Program-made: the position numbers and the translations under genes | The notes under the pieces: model-generated | Seen by the model: only the letters and a program-made list of their open reading frames with translations | What the model was told of the DNA's origin: nothing | Database searches by the model: none | Origin: Amoebophrya sp. AT5.2 | Lineage: Eukaryota; Sar; Dinophyceae; Syndiniales; Amoebophryaceae | DNA length: 18,402 nt | Direction: 5' to 3' | Assembly: GCA_005223375.1 (NCBI GenBank) | Contig: RXOD01004775.1 | Span: forward strand, 1 to 18,402 | Shown here: in pieces, positions 1-10,900 of the stretch | Layout of the letters: every line of letters begins with the position of its first letter | Numbering within the stretch: the stretch's first letter is position 1

Positions 1-2965
1 ACCAGCTGGTCCGGTCATAATTCGGCTTCCCGCACACTTGAACTCGGGCGTGATTTTTCGACGAACGTCCGGCACTTTTGCGTAGCACGTGAGCACCACC
101 TCGCCCGGGCACTTCACCAGACCGTCTTTCTCCGTGCGCGTCGCCATCGAGAGCGAGTCCTTGCCGCCGTCGATGGCGAACCCGAGAAACTCGATCGCAT
201 CGCACAGCGCCTCGCACACGTCGTACATCTTCGCGCCCTCGCCGGGAAATTTCGCGGGCCACATCCAGTTCCCCGAGGCCCGAATATTCGGCAAGCCCCC
301 TTCGATCTGCACTCCCGCCAGGTTCAGAACCGCCTCGGCCACGGTCAGCCGCGCCTGCTTGTGGAGATCGGACACGACGCCGGAGAGCCCCTTCAGGGGC
401 TGCTCGCCGATGCTGACGGCGGCACCGTCAAACGATAGCGGCGAGTGGGCGACGACGGCGCAATCGGCCAGCGGCGTGTGGAGGGGTCCCACGCACTGTT
501 GCTGAGCGACAAGACCACCCACCGAGCGGTCGACTTTGTTAGTCAGGAAGCGCTTGGACCCTACCGAAACAAGGCGCAGTACCCGGTCGAGGGCCTCGGG
601 AACAGCTATCGCTTCAGGCGGAAGCGCCTTCACCTCGGAAGCGTACCGGGGCGGCGGCCGGTCGAAGGAAAAGGTCTGTGGACATGAAGATCAAGTAGAA
701 GATAAGTGTCAGTGTGGAACTACTTCTATTAAGACTAAGTGAGTGTGAGAGCGAGTCAAGGAAGAGCAACGAACAAGATGAGCAAAGAAAGTGAAGAAAT
801 GCAATGAATGTGAATCTTCATCATCGCGATCAGAACTTGAAACGCCCAGCAAAGGGCTGACGCTGACTTACTTTGCTGTGCTTCCGAATCTAACTCACTA
901 GTACTACCTTTTGTGGCATTTTCCCGAGCACCGCTTCCAGTGGGAGGTCCACAATTTTTTCGTCCCCGTACATGACCTGCACCTGTCCGTCTCCTGTGAT
1001 CTCTCCGACCACCGCGAAGCCCAGCTGTTCCCTGGAGCAGATTTTCTCGAAGAGCCCCAAATTTTTCGCGTCGATCAGGAGTGCGTCGTTCTCCTGAAAC
1101 TCCGCCACCCACAGTTCCAGGGCTGTCATGGTTTTATCGCCGCACAGCATCTTGGACAGGTTGATTCTGGCCCCTGCCGGGTAGGAGATCTCCTTCAGGA
1201 CGTTCCCGCTGCCCCCCGCGCCCTGGTCGTGGATCGAGAGGATGGGGTTCTTGTCTCCCAGCTCGACGCAGGCCCGGATCACGCACTCGCACTTCCGTTC
1301 CATCTCCGCGTCGGCCCGCTGTACCGCGTTGAAGTCGAGTTCCACCTTGTTCTCCCCGGCCACCATCGAGCTGGCCGCGCCCCCACCCACCCCGATGCGG
1401 TAGGCAGGCCCGCCGATCTTCACAATCAGGTTCCCCGGCTGCGGGTCGTACTTCTGCGCGTGCGAGTGAAGCATCCGCCCAAGCCCGCCAGAAAACATGA
1501 TCGGCTTGATCCACTCGACACGCTCTCGCTCCACCTCTCCGGCCTCTCCGTCTGGCTCTCCTTCTTCAGGAATCTTGCCCGTGGTCACCGCGCCGTAGCT
1601 GCGCGTGAATCCTGCGACCAACGGCTCGCCGAACTTATTTCCGTAGTCGCTCGCTCCGTTCGACGCGGACACCAGAATGTCGAGAGGCTTGGCCATGTTT
1701 GCCGGGTAGAGGGCCGTTTCTTTTTCGTGCGGTTGCGCGTAGTTCGGTAGGTCAAGGTTTCCGACGCAGTACCCAGCGATGCCCGCCTGCACGTACGCGC
1801 CGCGGCCGGTGGAGTGGTTGTCCCGCATGCGGCCGCCCGCGCCCGTCTCCGCCCCCGGCAGGGGCGCGATGCCGCAGGGAAAGTTGTGCGTTTCGGCGGT
1901 CAACGTGATGTCGAGGTCCTGTTCCGTGCGGAGGTACGGGCTGGGCCCCGTCCCGTTGGCAGCCGCGGGCAGCGGAATGTTGACGCGCTCCCCGCGCTGC
2001 GCGGACGAATTGTCCTCGAAGGCGATCGTGGAACAGTTCATCCCCTGACGACCAGCGGCGTCCGCCTCGACCTGCTTGTACGTGCCCTTCACCATCTGGA
2101 ACAATGTTTTTTCCTTTTCTTCGCCGTCGATCACCATTTTGCCGCCGAAAAACCAGTGCCGGGAGTGCTCGGAATTTCCCTGCGCCAGGTCGAACAGCTC
2201 GACGTCGGTGGGGTCACGTTTCAAATCAGATGTGAACAGCTTGTGGTAGTAAGAGAGATCGTCCTTGTCAAAACCCAACCCGTTCGCGGTCGAGAATGCC
2301 TTCAATGCGTCCACGCCGGCACTCAGAAGTGGAATACTCTGGCAGGCGGGTTCTTGCGGGGCGTCGCCGCCGCAATCTTCAAAGGAATTTTCCGCCGCCT
2401 GGTCGAACAGCGTTTCTGCATCCTTCAACACGTAAACGCACTCTGTCATCCGATCGTGCACGAGCGCTTCGAAAAATTTGCGCCTCTCCTCCGACGCACT
2501 ACCATCTTCCAACCGCGCCGGACCGCCGCACACGCGAAACCGTCGTGTAACCTCGATGCGCTCCACGTCACACAGTCCGCAAGCCTTCACGATCGAGACA
2601 GAATGGGTACTATTGGCGGACGTAAATTGCTGCCGCGGACCGACCTCGCTCACAAAAACGCCCCCAGGGTTTGCAGCACCATCAATGCCATTCTCCCCAC
2701 CACTCGTCTGTTGTTGCGAGCTCTTGTCGTCCTTCTCGAGGCTGGTTTTTGAGTCGGATGCTTGCAGAATTTTTGCGAGAGTGCCGTCCACTTCTGCGAC
2801 GCCCAGGACGTGGAAGCAAAGCTCAGCAGCTTCTAATCGGAAGCCGGCCTCCTGAATCGCGTTTCGCTGCGCGAAGGAAAGCGGTGCCTCTGCCTCGCTC
2901 GTGGCTCGATAGAGCTTCACCGAGGGCTGCTTAGAGGCCTTCGACTTAGTGACACAGCTTGCCAT
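1..2965 (-). CDS. PFAS: Phosphoribosylformylglycinamidine synthase (FGAM synthase), 3' end beyond window
   Basis: Converts FGAR, glutamine and ATP to FGAM in de novo purine synthesis, in the cytosol. Exons are 908-2965 (686 codons) and 1-675 (225 codons), joined in phase 0. Visible family motifs, numbered from the Met at 2965: AQGNSEHSRHWFF (about 262-274), the PurL signature; ETHNFPCG (about 358); KIGGPAYRIGVGGGAASS; HDQGAGG (about 577); and in exon 2 TNKVDRSVGGLVAQQQ (about 731) and GKDSLSM (about 853). These are the linker and first PurM-like halves and the start of the second. The usual eukaryotic enzyme is about 1,300-1,400 aa, so the remaining synthase part and the C-terminal glutamine amidotransferase domain lie left of position 1. 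The start at 2965 (MASCVTK...) is chosen because an in-frame TAG lies 30 nt upstream. The N-terminal domain carries an unusual polar insertion (about residues 75-110, rich in Ser, Gln, Asn and Gly). Identity is certain; the exon borders are inferred. Confidence 0.96.
676..907 (-). other. Intron of the FGAM synthase gene (232 nt)
   Basis: On the minus strand the exon ends ...CCACAAAAG and the intron opens GTAGTACTAG; it closes ...CATGTCCACAG before ACCTTTTCC. Joining gives ...GKMPQK-TFSFDRPPP..., which matches the continuous run expected in this region of FGAM synthases. A stronger-looking GTGAGT lies nine nucleotides further in, which would add V-V-L; I prefer the first donor because the junction then reads like the family. 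The intron is clearly AT-richer than both exons and has stops in the exon frame. Confidence 0.85.
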
Positions 2966-3997
2966 CGTGGGCGGACGTGGACGCAAAAATGGAAGCTACC
3001 GGAAGGCCTATCGTATCAAGTGCAAGAACAAAAAAATACAATCAACTTCCAGTTCCAACACTTAGCTTTTTGCTCATGCGAGCTAAGTATCGCCTCCGTC
3101 TGGGTCTGCTTCTCTCGCTGTCGCTCGTTTTGGTTTTGCTGGTCCTGGTTTTGACATATTTGTGAGTGACCACTACATTCATATGATTCGTTTTGGAAGC
3201 GCTCACGGCTCTGCATCATCTCCGGATGAGAGCAATCAAAGTACATTCTTTGTGCTCTCTCAACACTGAACGCGAACGCACGACGAACTCCTCCAGTATA
3301 TCCGTCGAGATACTAGCCGAGTCCGAATTCCAATTCTCCACGGAGGAAACTGGACGAGCCCGAGCGCCAGCTGCCCAGGCGGTGGCGGGGAGAAGTTTTT
3401 TATTTTTTTACATCGTGGTTGGTATCTATTGGTGGATGAAGTCCAAGTAAGTACAAAGCCTTGAACGTTGGTTGGCAGATGCAAAAGCAATTGCTTCACC
3501 TGTTTATTCAAGGATCGCAAAAAAAGTGCAGTGGAGTAGTGGAACGGATGGGGTTTTCTGAGGAAAAGGTATGCTACCAGTTCGGCAGCAAAATCCACAC
3601 TCCTGTGCGCGGGAGGTAACCGCAACCATACTAACTTGTACTGCTCTTGTTCGGATTAGTACAACTGACTTCTTTACACAAGCAAAAGCGTTCGCGCCGT
3701 TTTGAAAATCGTCTTCGTCCTCCTATGCTGTTTCCATACCGAGAATCATGCTCCTGAACCTGATTCTCGTCTACGTTGTGCTTTATGTTGATGCGAAGAC
3801 GACAGAACCAGAAGATTTTGGTCTTATTATGCTGTACATTGCGTATCAATGTCTGTCGATGTTGAAGTTCTCTGCGTGAGCCCAAAAGCTGTAGCGGTAC
3901 ATCATCCATACGGGGTGAAAGAACCGATACCGATTACTTACAACACGACTATCCAAAAATGCGCATTCAGATTTTACTGACCCTTGTTCCTAATATG
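2966..3997. other. Intergenic spacer between the FGAM synthase gene and the giant membrane-protein gene
   Basis: About 1 kb, AT-richer than the flanking exons. It must contain the 5' leader of FGAM synthase (right-to-left from about 3100) and the 3' UTR of the giant gene. Pyrimidine-rich stretches upstream of AG on the minus strand (for example TTTTTTTGTTCTTGCACTTGATACGATAG, at about 3015-3045) could serve as 3' splice sites for a leader exon or trans-spliced leader. Short open frames exist on both strands (3193-3450 plus, 3260-3625 minus, 3631-3909 minus), but none resembles a known protein or shares the codon style of the real exons. Confidence 0.5.
3740..3769. repeat. Perfect 9-bp inverted repeat (hairpin), 12-nt loop
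   Basis: CGAGAATCA (3740-3748) is followed after 12 nt by its exact reverse complement TGATTCTCG (3761-3769). It lies about 230-260 nt downstream of the giant gene's stop codon in transcription direction, so it may be part of its 3' UTR or 3' processing region. There is no T-run beside it, and no RNA family is recognised. Confidence 0.6.
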
Positions 3998-6900
3998 TCA
4001 AGGCGACAGTTTCTTCCCCCCACTGTAACTAGGATCCCAGGGCCCGTCAGGATCGATCGATTCCGTAGAACCTGCCCGCGTAGCGATTCCTGGCGGCCGT
4101 GGCCTGGGTTTCGCGCGCCCGCTTGGTCGGTTCGAGTCTGGTGCATCGTCGATTGAGGAGACTCCCTTTTTCATGGGGCGCACCGGCGCCCCAAAAAGGT
4201 CGTCGTCGTCTGCCATGGATGCCATGCTCAGTGTGCGCTTTGGCTTTATCCGCACACTCTGCGGCGCGTCCATAATCGGCAATGGATCGGGCTGTTCCTG
4301 CTCCCCGGAAACACTGTTTGTTTCGTGCGCGTCCGCATATATTGAGGTACCGCGAGGGAGTACTCCCTCACTCGTCCCTTCCCGGGCGCCCTCATTGTTC
4401 ACCCCAGGCGGCGTTGCTGGTTCTGGTTCCTCTCCCGGCGCCGCCTGCGCGGTTGCTCTTTTCGCCGCGTCTTCTGCCGCCTGATGATCTCTTCGATTTT
4501 GTTCCTGGATCTTCGCCTCGATCTCGTGTTGTGTCATCGAGACCTCCCGCCCCTCCACCTGCACGTCTTCTATCGCTCTTGGCTTCGCGTCTTTCTCCTT
4601 GTCCTCCGCCCCTGCAGCTTCCTCGTTCGCGTTCTCGCCACCAGCGTCGTCCTCGCCCTCTTTGTCTTCTGGTACCTGGAACCCAAGCTGGATCATCTTT
4701 TTGGCGTACCACCGGTCCACGACGTTGGCGTACTCGTTGTCCGCGTAGTAGAAGTCAACCAGGCCGAACGGCTTCACCAGTTTCTGCCACGCACCCAGCA
4801 CCAGTGCGAGCAGCCCCGTGTACCCCGCGTAGGCCCCCAACAACGCCAGAAAGTCGCTGAAGCCGAGCAGCGGCACCTCCTGAAACCGCAGCGAGCTGCC
4901 GTCGATCTCGAAAATGAGGCGCACGGACGCGGATGACTTCATCGTGTAGTCCGCCTGCTGGAAGCTGATGTCGAGCCCCTTCACCGAGTTCACCCAGCGG
5001 GTGAGCGCGATGCCCCCGTGCCACTTGTTCACGAAGTAGATCGGGTTCACCTGCCACAGCACGCGGATCAGCACCTTCGTCATCGGCTTGATCCCCACGT
5101 ACCCGTCTTCCGCGGAGGTGAGCTGCCGCAGCCCCGGCATGATGTCCAGGTCCAAATTGTCCAGCTCCTCCAGCAGGGTGTCCAGCCCCAGCGTCCCCGG
5201 CAACGGCCAGTGCAGCGGCGCCACCTCGCCGAGCAGCGTCTTGGTTTTCTCCTTGTTCACGCGGATCCCGATCCCGGGAAGAAGCATGGGCGGGTTCGCG
5301 GGAATGCCCTCGGCGCAGCCCTTGATCACGTCGGTGCAGACGGCGCGGCCGCGCGCGAGCGCCTCCGCGGCCCACAGCCGCTTCACGCCGTTCGTGTAGT
5401 CCGTCTGCCCGCCCTTGTAGTCCTTCTCCACCGCCAAAAACTGCGAGTCGATGGACATGTGGTAGATCATCTCCAGGTCCAAAGCGTACTCCGGTTTGTT
5501 GGTGTCGTACTCGGTGGTCGTCCGCGGCGCGCTCACCATCCAGTGCCCCGTGAGCGGCCCCTCGATCTTATACCGCATCACGTTCGCGGGCAGAAAGTCC
5601 TCCATGCAGTATAAACGGTAGCGGTCGACGGAGTCCGTCTTCATCTGCTCCGCGGTTTTGCACTGCGCGCCCTGCTGCCGTGATGTCTCGGGGCCCCCGG
5701 CATTGATGGGTGCTGCACCGAACGCATGCACCTCGCAGGACCGCACCTGCAGGTTCTCCGTCGGGTGGAATGCCAGCTTGTTCCAGTTGGCAGCGTTCGC
5801 GTCGCCACCAGTGGCGAAGAAGTTACTTATCAGCTCCCCGTTCACCGCATTCGAGGGACACAGGTCGGTCAGGTTGCGCCGGTCTGGGTAGACGAAGATA
5901 CCCACGTGCGCGTCAAGCACCGCGGGGGATTCGTAGTTTTCGAGCGGCGTGCGCTTGTAGCGGTCCTTCGGCAGGTACATGCTGCTCGCGTCGCGAAACA
6001 GGTTGATCATGGAGAGCGTCTGCACCACGAACGAAACCACTTTCTTGCTCGGGATCAACTGCGACACGGCGCCCGCAAACGCCGAGATGGCATCGTTCAC
6101 GTCCCCGGACACCGTGGTTAAGTGCACCTGGTCGAAGAACCCGAGCTGTTCGAGCTGGGCCTGGGACAGGAGGCCGTGCGCGCACTGGGGCACGTGGTGG
6201 ATGCGGGCGTTCGGCGGCCAGTTGGACTCGTCGGTCCAGTCCAGCGTGCAGTCCGTCTGGTTCAGCGGCGGCTCGGTTGTCACCGTGGTGTTCGTGCTGT
6301 TGCTAGAAGCGGTCAGCATGCGCTTGCTCGAGGACGATGTTGATGTCCACGACGACCGGTCCCCTCCGTCGGAAGAAGTAGGGGTCCGGGTCGCGACGGA
6401 CAATATCCTCGCTCCCATGGCCTCGTCTACGACTGTGGCGAGCTGGGCCCACTTTGCAGCCGACAGCTGGTAGTTGAGCACGTCCTCAGTTGCGTCGGGC
6501 AGCATGTGGCGGTAGTTGCGCCGCATCCACTCGCGCTCGATGGCGGCCCAATCCGTCTGCAGCTGCGTATAGGACGCCGACTTAGCAAGCCCGTCCTCGT
6601 GCAAGTGCTTTGCCTCGTACGAAGCTGCTGAGGATGCGGTTCTTGTTCGTCCCTCTACCTCATCATCGCCCTCCTCGTCTTGTTCTTCGGAGCCGTCGCT
6701 CCACCTGCTCCTACCGCGAGATGAAGTTGAAGTACTGCGACCTCCACTACTACTTTTTCCTTTACCTTTCGCTTGGCGTTCCTGCTCCACGAGGTTCTTG
6801 TGCACCGCCCGCACGCGCGAAATGCTCGACTTCAAGTCGCTTATCTTTTTCGCCAGGCTGCTGCCGTCCTCCGCGCCCTTCCGGCTTGTGTCCAAGATTT

Positions 6901-7671
6901 GCGCGACGTCCAGCTCTCCGTTCAGAACTGCATCACGCAGTCGCCTTCTGTGGTCGTTTCCCTCGCCCGCATGTCTGCGCCGCATCTGGAGCTCTTTCTC
7001 CGTCAATGGGCGCGTGTAGTCCGGGATCTCAAGACCCAGTCTGCGCAGCTGCCCCAGCTTGGCGCCGTGCTTACGCATGAGCGCCTGCCAGTCCCCGTCA
7101 TTAAACACGTACTCGCGAAGCTGCTCGGCCATAATCTGCGCGTCGGGGAGCTTCTTGCGACCGTGCGTGTGCCGCTCCGCGCGCGCGAGCTCGGGGGACA
7201 TCCAGGGGTACTTTGAGACGAGCTGCTCGAACAGCTCGTCGACAGTCTTCGCGGACGACGTCCTCCTCGGGGCCGCGGATGAAGGAGCTCCAACTGTCCT
7301 CTCATCTTCTACGTCACCGATTTCATCCTGGTAGAGTAGATGCGCACTATCCTCAAGCAGGGCGCCGTCACCGCCGTAGCTAGCTTTGTCGCCACCTCCA
7401 CCGGCAGCAGAAAGTCTTGCTCTTCTTTGCTCGAGTTGCTTCCTTCGCAGCACCTGCGCGTCCGTCTCAGGGGACACAAAGTCAGGGCCATGCCCCAGTT
7501 GGCGTCGCGTCGTTGGACAACATGGAGTGAATCCCACTTCAGTGTTGCAGCAGTTCGCCTTGTCGGTATCGGACAACGCCGTATCATAACAGCACTTTCC
7601 AGGCTCGACGTAGAAAGGATCCTCGAACGCCGTCGCGTAGCCCCACGTGCTGTAGCTGGAATACTCGGAAT
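3998..7671 (-). CDS. Giant membrane protein, 3' exon: Cys module, charged linker, ectodomain, second membrane segment, acidic tail
   Basis: No recognised family name. Reading frame runs from the acceptor at 7671 to the TGA at 3998-4000 (about 1,224 aa). In order: a short aromatic/Ser stretch; a CC...CC...CCP module (7514-7594); a long charged low-complexity linker rich in Arg, Glu and Ser; an N-glycosylation-rich patch (NSTN, NTT, NQT, about 6245-6310); a folded ectodomain with scattered cysteines; a hydrophobic segment FLALLGAYAGYTGLLALVLG at 4787-4852; then about 260 residues of cytosolic-type tail with an acidic, Ala/Glu-rich, coiled-coil-prone part and a Pro/Arg/Ser-rich end. I favour splicing to the exon at 7914-14400 (phase 1, 10,161 nt total, 3,386 aa). 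Alternatively it is an independent type I protein whose signal peptide comes from 7852-7915. Coding status is very secure; gene boundaries are not. Confidence 0.85.
4787..4852 (-). other. Second membrane segment of the giant protein
   Basis: Encodes FLALLGAYAGYTGLLALVLGAW, Gly-rich and uncharged, followed by a Lys (QKLVKPFG) and then by acidic and low-complexity tail sequence. It is the only strong hydrophobic segment of the 3' exon. Confidence 0.8.
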
Positions 7672-7913
7672 CTGTAGTAAAGGAAGTTTTTGACGTCAGA
7701 TAAAGTGATGTTGAAGCGAAGAAGTTTCTTCCTTGTAGTAGTTTGAAACACATCAACTCCTTTCATCTCAGACAGATCGAGATCGTGCTGCAGTAAACAC
7801 CGTACTAGATGAAGCTGCAGCAGCGAACGGAAGGCTCGGGCTACAACTTACATGCTACATTCATATTGATGAAGAAGAGGAAAACAGCGAGGATGAAGAA
7901 CGACAGCCGGTAC
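7672..7913 (-). other. Probable 242-nt intron joining the two giant exons (alternative: 180-nt intron 7672-7851)
   Basis: The acceptor is strong: a CTGAC branch-like motif, then AACTTCCTTTACTACAG, then ATTCCGAG. Two donors fit in phase 1. Donor at 7913 (T|GTACCGG) joins the long upstream frame, giving ...CCPNGLET-YSEYSSYS.... Donor at 7851 (T|GTAAGT) is the better match to the general eukaryotic consensus, but it joins a different frame that begins with an ATG at 7915 and encodes a 21-residue hydrophobic leader. The other two introns in the window open GTAGTA and GTACTT and measure 232 and 212 nt, so GTACCG and 242 nt are in keeping with local style. Confidence 0.6.
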
Positions 7914-7915
7914 AT
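7852..7915 (-). other. Alternative first exon: hydrophobic leader overlapping the end of the upstream exon
   Basis: On the minus strand, in a frame different from the long upstream exon, ATG at 7915 opens MYRLSFFILAVFLFFINMNVA and then runs into GTAAGT. Spliced to 7671 it is in frame with the downstream exon and would give a 1,245-aa protein starting with a textbook-looking signal peptide or anchor. The same 64 nt also encode, in the upstream frame, the low-quality Ser-rich ending SSSSLFSSSSSI before a TGA at 7861. Either this is a real alternative promoter/start exon, or a chance reading of a T/C-rich intron. Confidence 0.4.
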
Positions 7916-10900
7916 GTTTCCAGTCCGTTCGGGCAGCAGCTTGCTCCCGTCATCATCCATGTTCCGGACGCGCACGCGGTCATTTCTTCTGTCGTGCCTT
8001 TGAAGCAGCACTCATCGAAGCAGGTGAGAAAGTTGCTGCCACTCCCCGCCGAACTCGCGCTGTTCTTCGTTCCTGTCTTCACGATGCCGGGCATGATGAC
8101 GTCGAACACGTTCATGTCGAACCCCTCAACATCCTTCAACTGGATCTGCAGGGAAGCGAGCTCGAGCCTCGACATCGCGTCTTCGGCCGCTTCGACGGCT
8201 GCTTCCAGCGCCGCGATGTTTGGCATCTTCACGACCGCCTCGAGTGACGTCACCGCCGACACTTGGAGGCCGGCGACTTTTGGCGACGTAACCTCGAGAA
8301 GAAACTCGCTCAGCTGGGCCTGCATGCGGGTGCCGGCGGTCGCTTTTTGCATCCGTGAGTAGAGCAACAGCGCCTGTTCTTTGTTGGACTGCGACGTCTC
8401 GAACTCCACGAGGATTTTGTTCTTCGTGTTGGCGGCGGTGAGCTGCCGTCTCCGCTTCTCGGACTCCGGCGACGTGAGCAGCTGCGCCAGACGAATCGCC
8501 TTGATGCGCGTCACGTTCTCGCGCTCCTGGGTCGAGAGGATGCGGTCCACGTAGGGGGTCCTTGTTTCCGATGAAGTAGTCCTAGAAGATGACATTTGCG
8601 CTTTCCATCGTTCGGTCAGTGCCCGTGCACTCGCCACTGTGAAGCTGCGTATCCGAACTTCGTAGCTCTTCACCTGGAAGGTGCCCGCGAGCGCGAGCTG
8701 GAAGGCCTCGATCACGTCCTCGTCCTGCAGGAGGTCTTCGCCCAGCGTTCCCGCCGGCAGCGAGTCCGTCTCGAGGACCATCCGCGCGCGCACCACTGGC
8801 AGGGTTTGGATTTCCTCGCCGCCGATGTTCACCGCCCCGCCCGTGCAGAAGGGCGGCGGATCCTCCGTGACGCACGCGGGGTCGATCACGAAGTGCAGGT
8901 TGGGCTCCTCCTCCTCCTCAAGGTCGTAGTCGGACTCCATCAAAGAGGTGTCCACGTACGCCTCCGTCACCTTTTTCGCCTCCCACTTGTACACGGTCGC
9001 CGTGGTTTCAGACACGCCCAGCGACTCCACGATCGTGCCCGCGTCGCGGCTCTGCAGCAGCGGACAGTCGAGCTCCAGCACCTCCCAGAGGTACTTCATG
9101 TGCAGCGGGGCCGACAGCATGGTGCCGTTGAACTCGGTCCCGTACGTGAACGCTCGCTCCCGCACCGAGGTTGGCAGCCCGGTCTTGTACTCGCAGTACG
9201 CGTACGTCGCGGGGGCCCGCTGCACCGCCCCGCAGGTGGGCGGCAGCTCCCCGGGAGCCAGCTCGGGCACCGGCACGAGCGCGTCCTCGCCGTCCGGGCA
9301 GTTCACGTTCACGTTCACGGTGGAGGTAGCGTCGTCCAGGTACTGCTGGACGTACAGCTCCGGGATGCCCCGGTCCCCCATGCAGTCCCAGTCCGCGCGG
9401 CCGCAGTTGCAGTCGCAGATGCCGTCTGCCCACTGCGCCGCTTCGCACCGCCACTCCGCGACGCGGTTTTCCCCGATTTTTCCGGTGCTCGGGTCGATCT
9501 CAGGCCACAGCCACTGGTACGCGCGGGTCATGGTGCGCACCTCCATGGCGGACGGGGTGGAGGGGTTTGCGCTCCCACCGCGGATCATCACCGACATCTT
9601 GTTGTCCTTCGGAATCAGTGTGGGGTCGGAAAACCCCGCGTAGTTCACCACCAGCACGCCGTCGTGCAGCCCGTCGCAGAAGATGGACTTGCGCCCACTG
9701 TACGCCGTGCCGTCCTCGTCCACGCCCGGCGAACCAGTGAGCGTACTGTAGTCGCACCACGGCTTGTCGCCCTTGATCTGCTGGAAACTATCCAGCGTGT
9801 CGAAGTCGACCTTCGCGGGCGCGGCGTCCGCGTTCTCGACCGCTTGCGGCGCGAGACTCTCGCTGGTCGGCTGCATGCCCAGCACCGAAGCGACGTCCGC
9901 GTGCTCGACCAGCTTGGTCGCCATATCCGTCAAGAACGTCGTGGAGTTCGTGGCGGCGACGATCTCCTTTCCGAGCGCGTTTTTCGTCACCTTGTAGACG
10001 AGCCGCAGGTTCGCCCGGTTGGCGGCAGTTGCGTCCGCGAAGCCGTACGCGGCGAGCTCGACCGCATTGGATGTGAGCGTCGTAATTCCACCTTGGGTCA
10101 CGGCGTAGACGAACGCTTCTACGGCCTTCGCCGTGAAAGCCGCGCTGCTCGCGATGCTCTCCGCGGTCGTGAGTGCCGCCGCCTTTGTAACCAGGAAGCT
10201 CCAGTCGGCGGTGAAGTCCCACAACGTGACAGAGCCGCCGGACGACGCACCCAGGGAACGTCGAGCGGCTTCGTCGCCTTTTACAACATGGTCCTCATCT
10301 AGCACCTCCGCTTCTGTGAGCCGTCTCGCACTGCCCGAAGCGGACGCGGACAAGTCCACGAGCTCCCCGGCGAACTTCACGTCGAAGTCCTGCGCGCTGT
10401 CGTTCTTCGGGTTCGTGGCTGCGTTGTTCGCGTCGTAGTTGCTACCCGCATAGAGCTCTTGGAGAACCGTGCTGTTGCGGAACTTCGCGTTTGCGATCGA
10501 AATAAAACTACTCTCCGGAAACGTGGTGTTTCCGTCGCCGTCCGGAAGCAGATACGGATCCATTTTCTTGTTGATTTCGTACCACTGCCGCGTCCGGAAC
10601 TTCACCTGCAGCAGCAGCTGTCTGGTATTGGACGCCCCCACTTTGCCCGTCCACTCCGCGGGCGCCGCCGGGCTTGGCGCGGCGATTTCGATGGCGTTGC
10701 CGCTGCTTGTGTCGGCGAGGGCCTGCACGTCCGGCTTTATCCCGGTCACCCCCAAGCCAAACGTTTCGGCGACGGATTGCCGCAGCACCTCCTTTATCGT
10801 GTCCGACGTGTAGCCAACGTCTGCGTTGGACACCGCGTCCTTGCCGCCCGCCGTGGCGGTCCAACCGTTCGCGGCGTTGATCGTGCCAGAGCTCGTCGCG

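Noticed and set aside
911..2752. Two long plus-strand frames (911-1750, 1814-2752)
   Set aside because: They lie opposite FGAM synthase exon 1, which is unambiguous by family motifs.
3193..3450. Plus-strand 85-codon frame ending in a hydrophobic run next to GTAAGT
   Set aside because: Attractive as an exon, but no partner exon, no recognised protein and wrong strand; the hydrophobic run comes from a T-rich tract.
3631..3909. Minus-strand 92-codon frame downstream of the giant gene
   Set aside because: Composition matches spacer, it contains the 9-bp hairpin, and it shows no domain; most likely 3' UTR or spacer.
4129..4141. GGTTCGAGTCTGG resembling a tRNA B box
   Set aside because: No matching T-stem, A box or acceptor stem, and it lies within the coding tail of the giant protein.
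8596..10302. 568-codon plus-strand open frame opposite the giant protein
   Set aside because: It is Arg/His/Val-rich antisense of a GC-rich exon whose minus-strand frame has clear motifs (CDCNCG, SEA-like pattern); codon bias makes long antisense frames expected.
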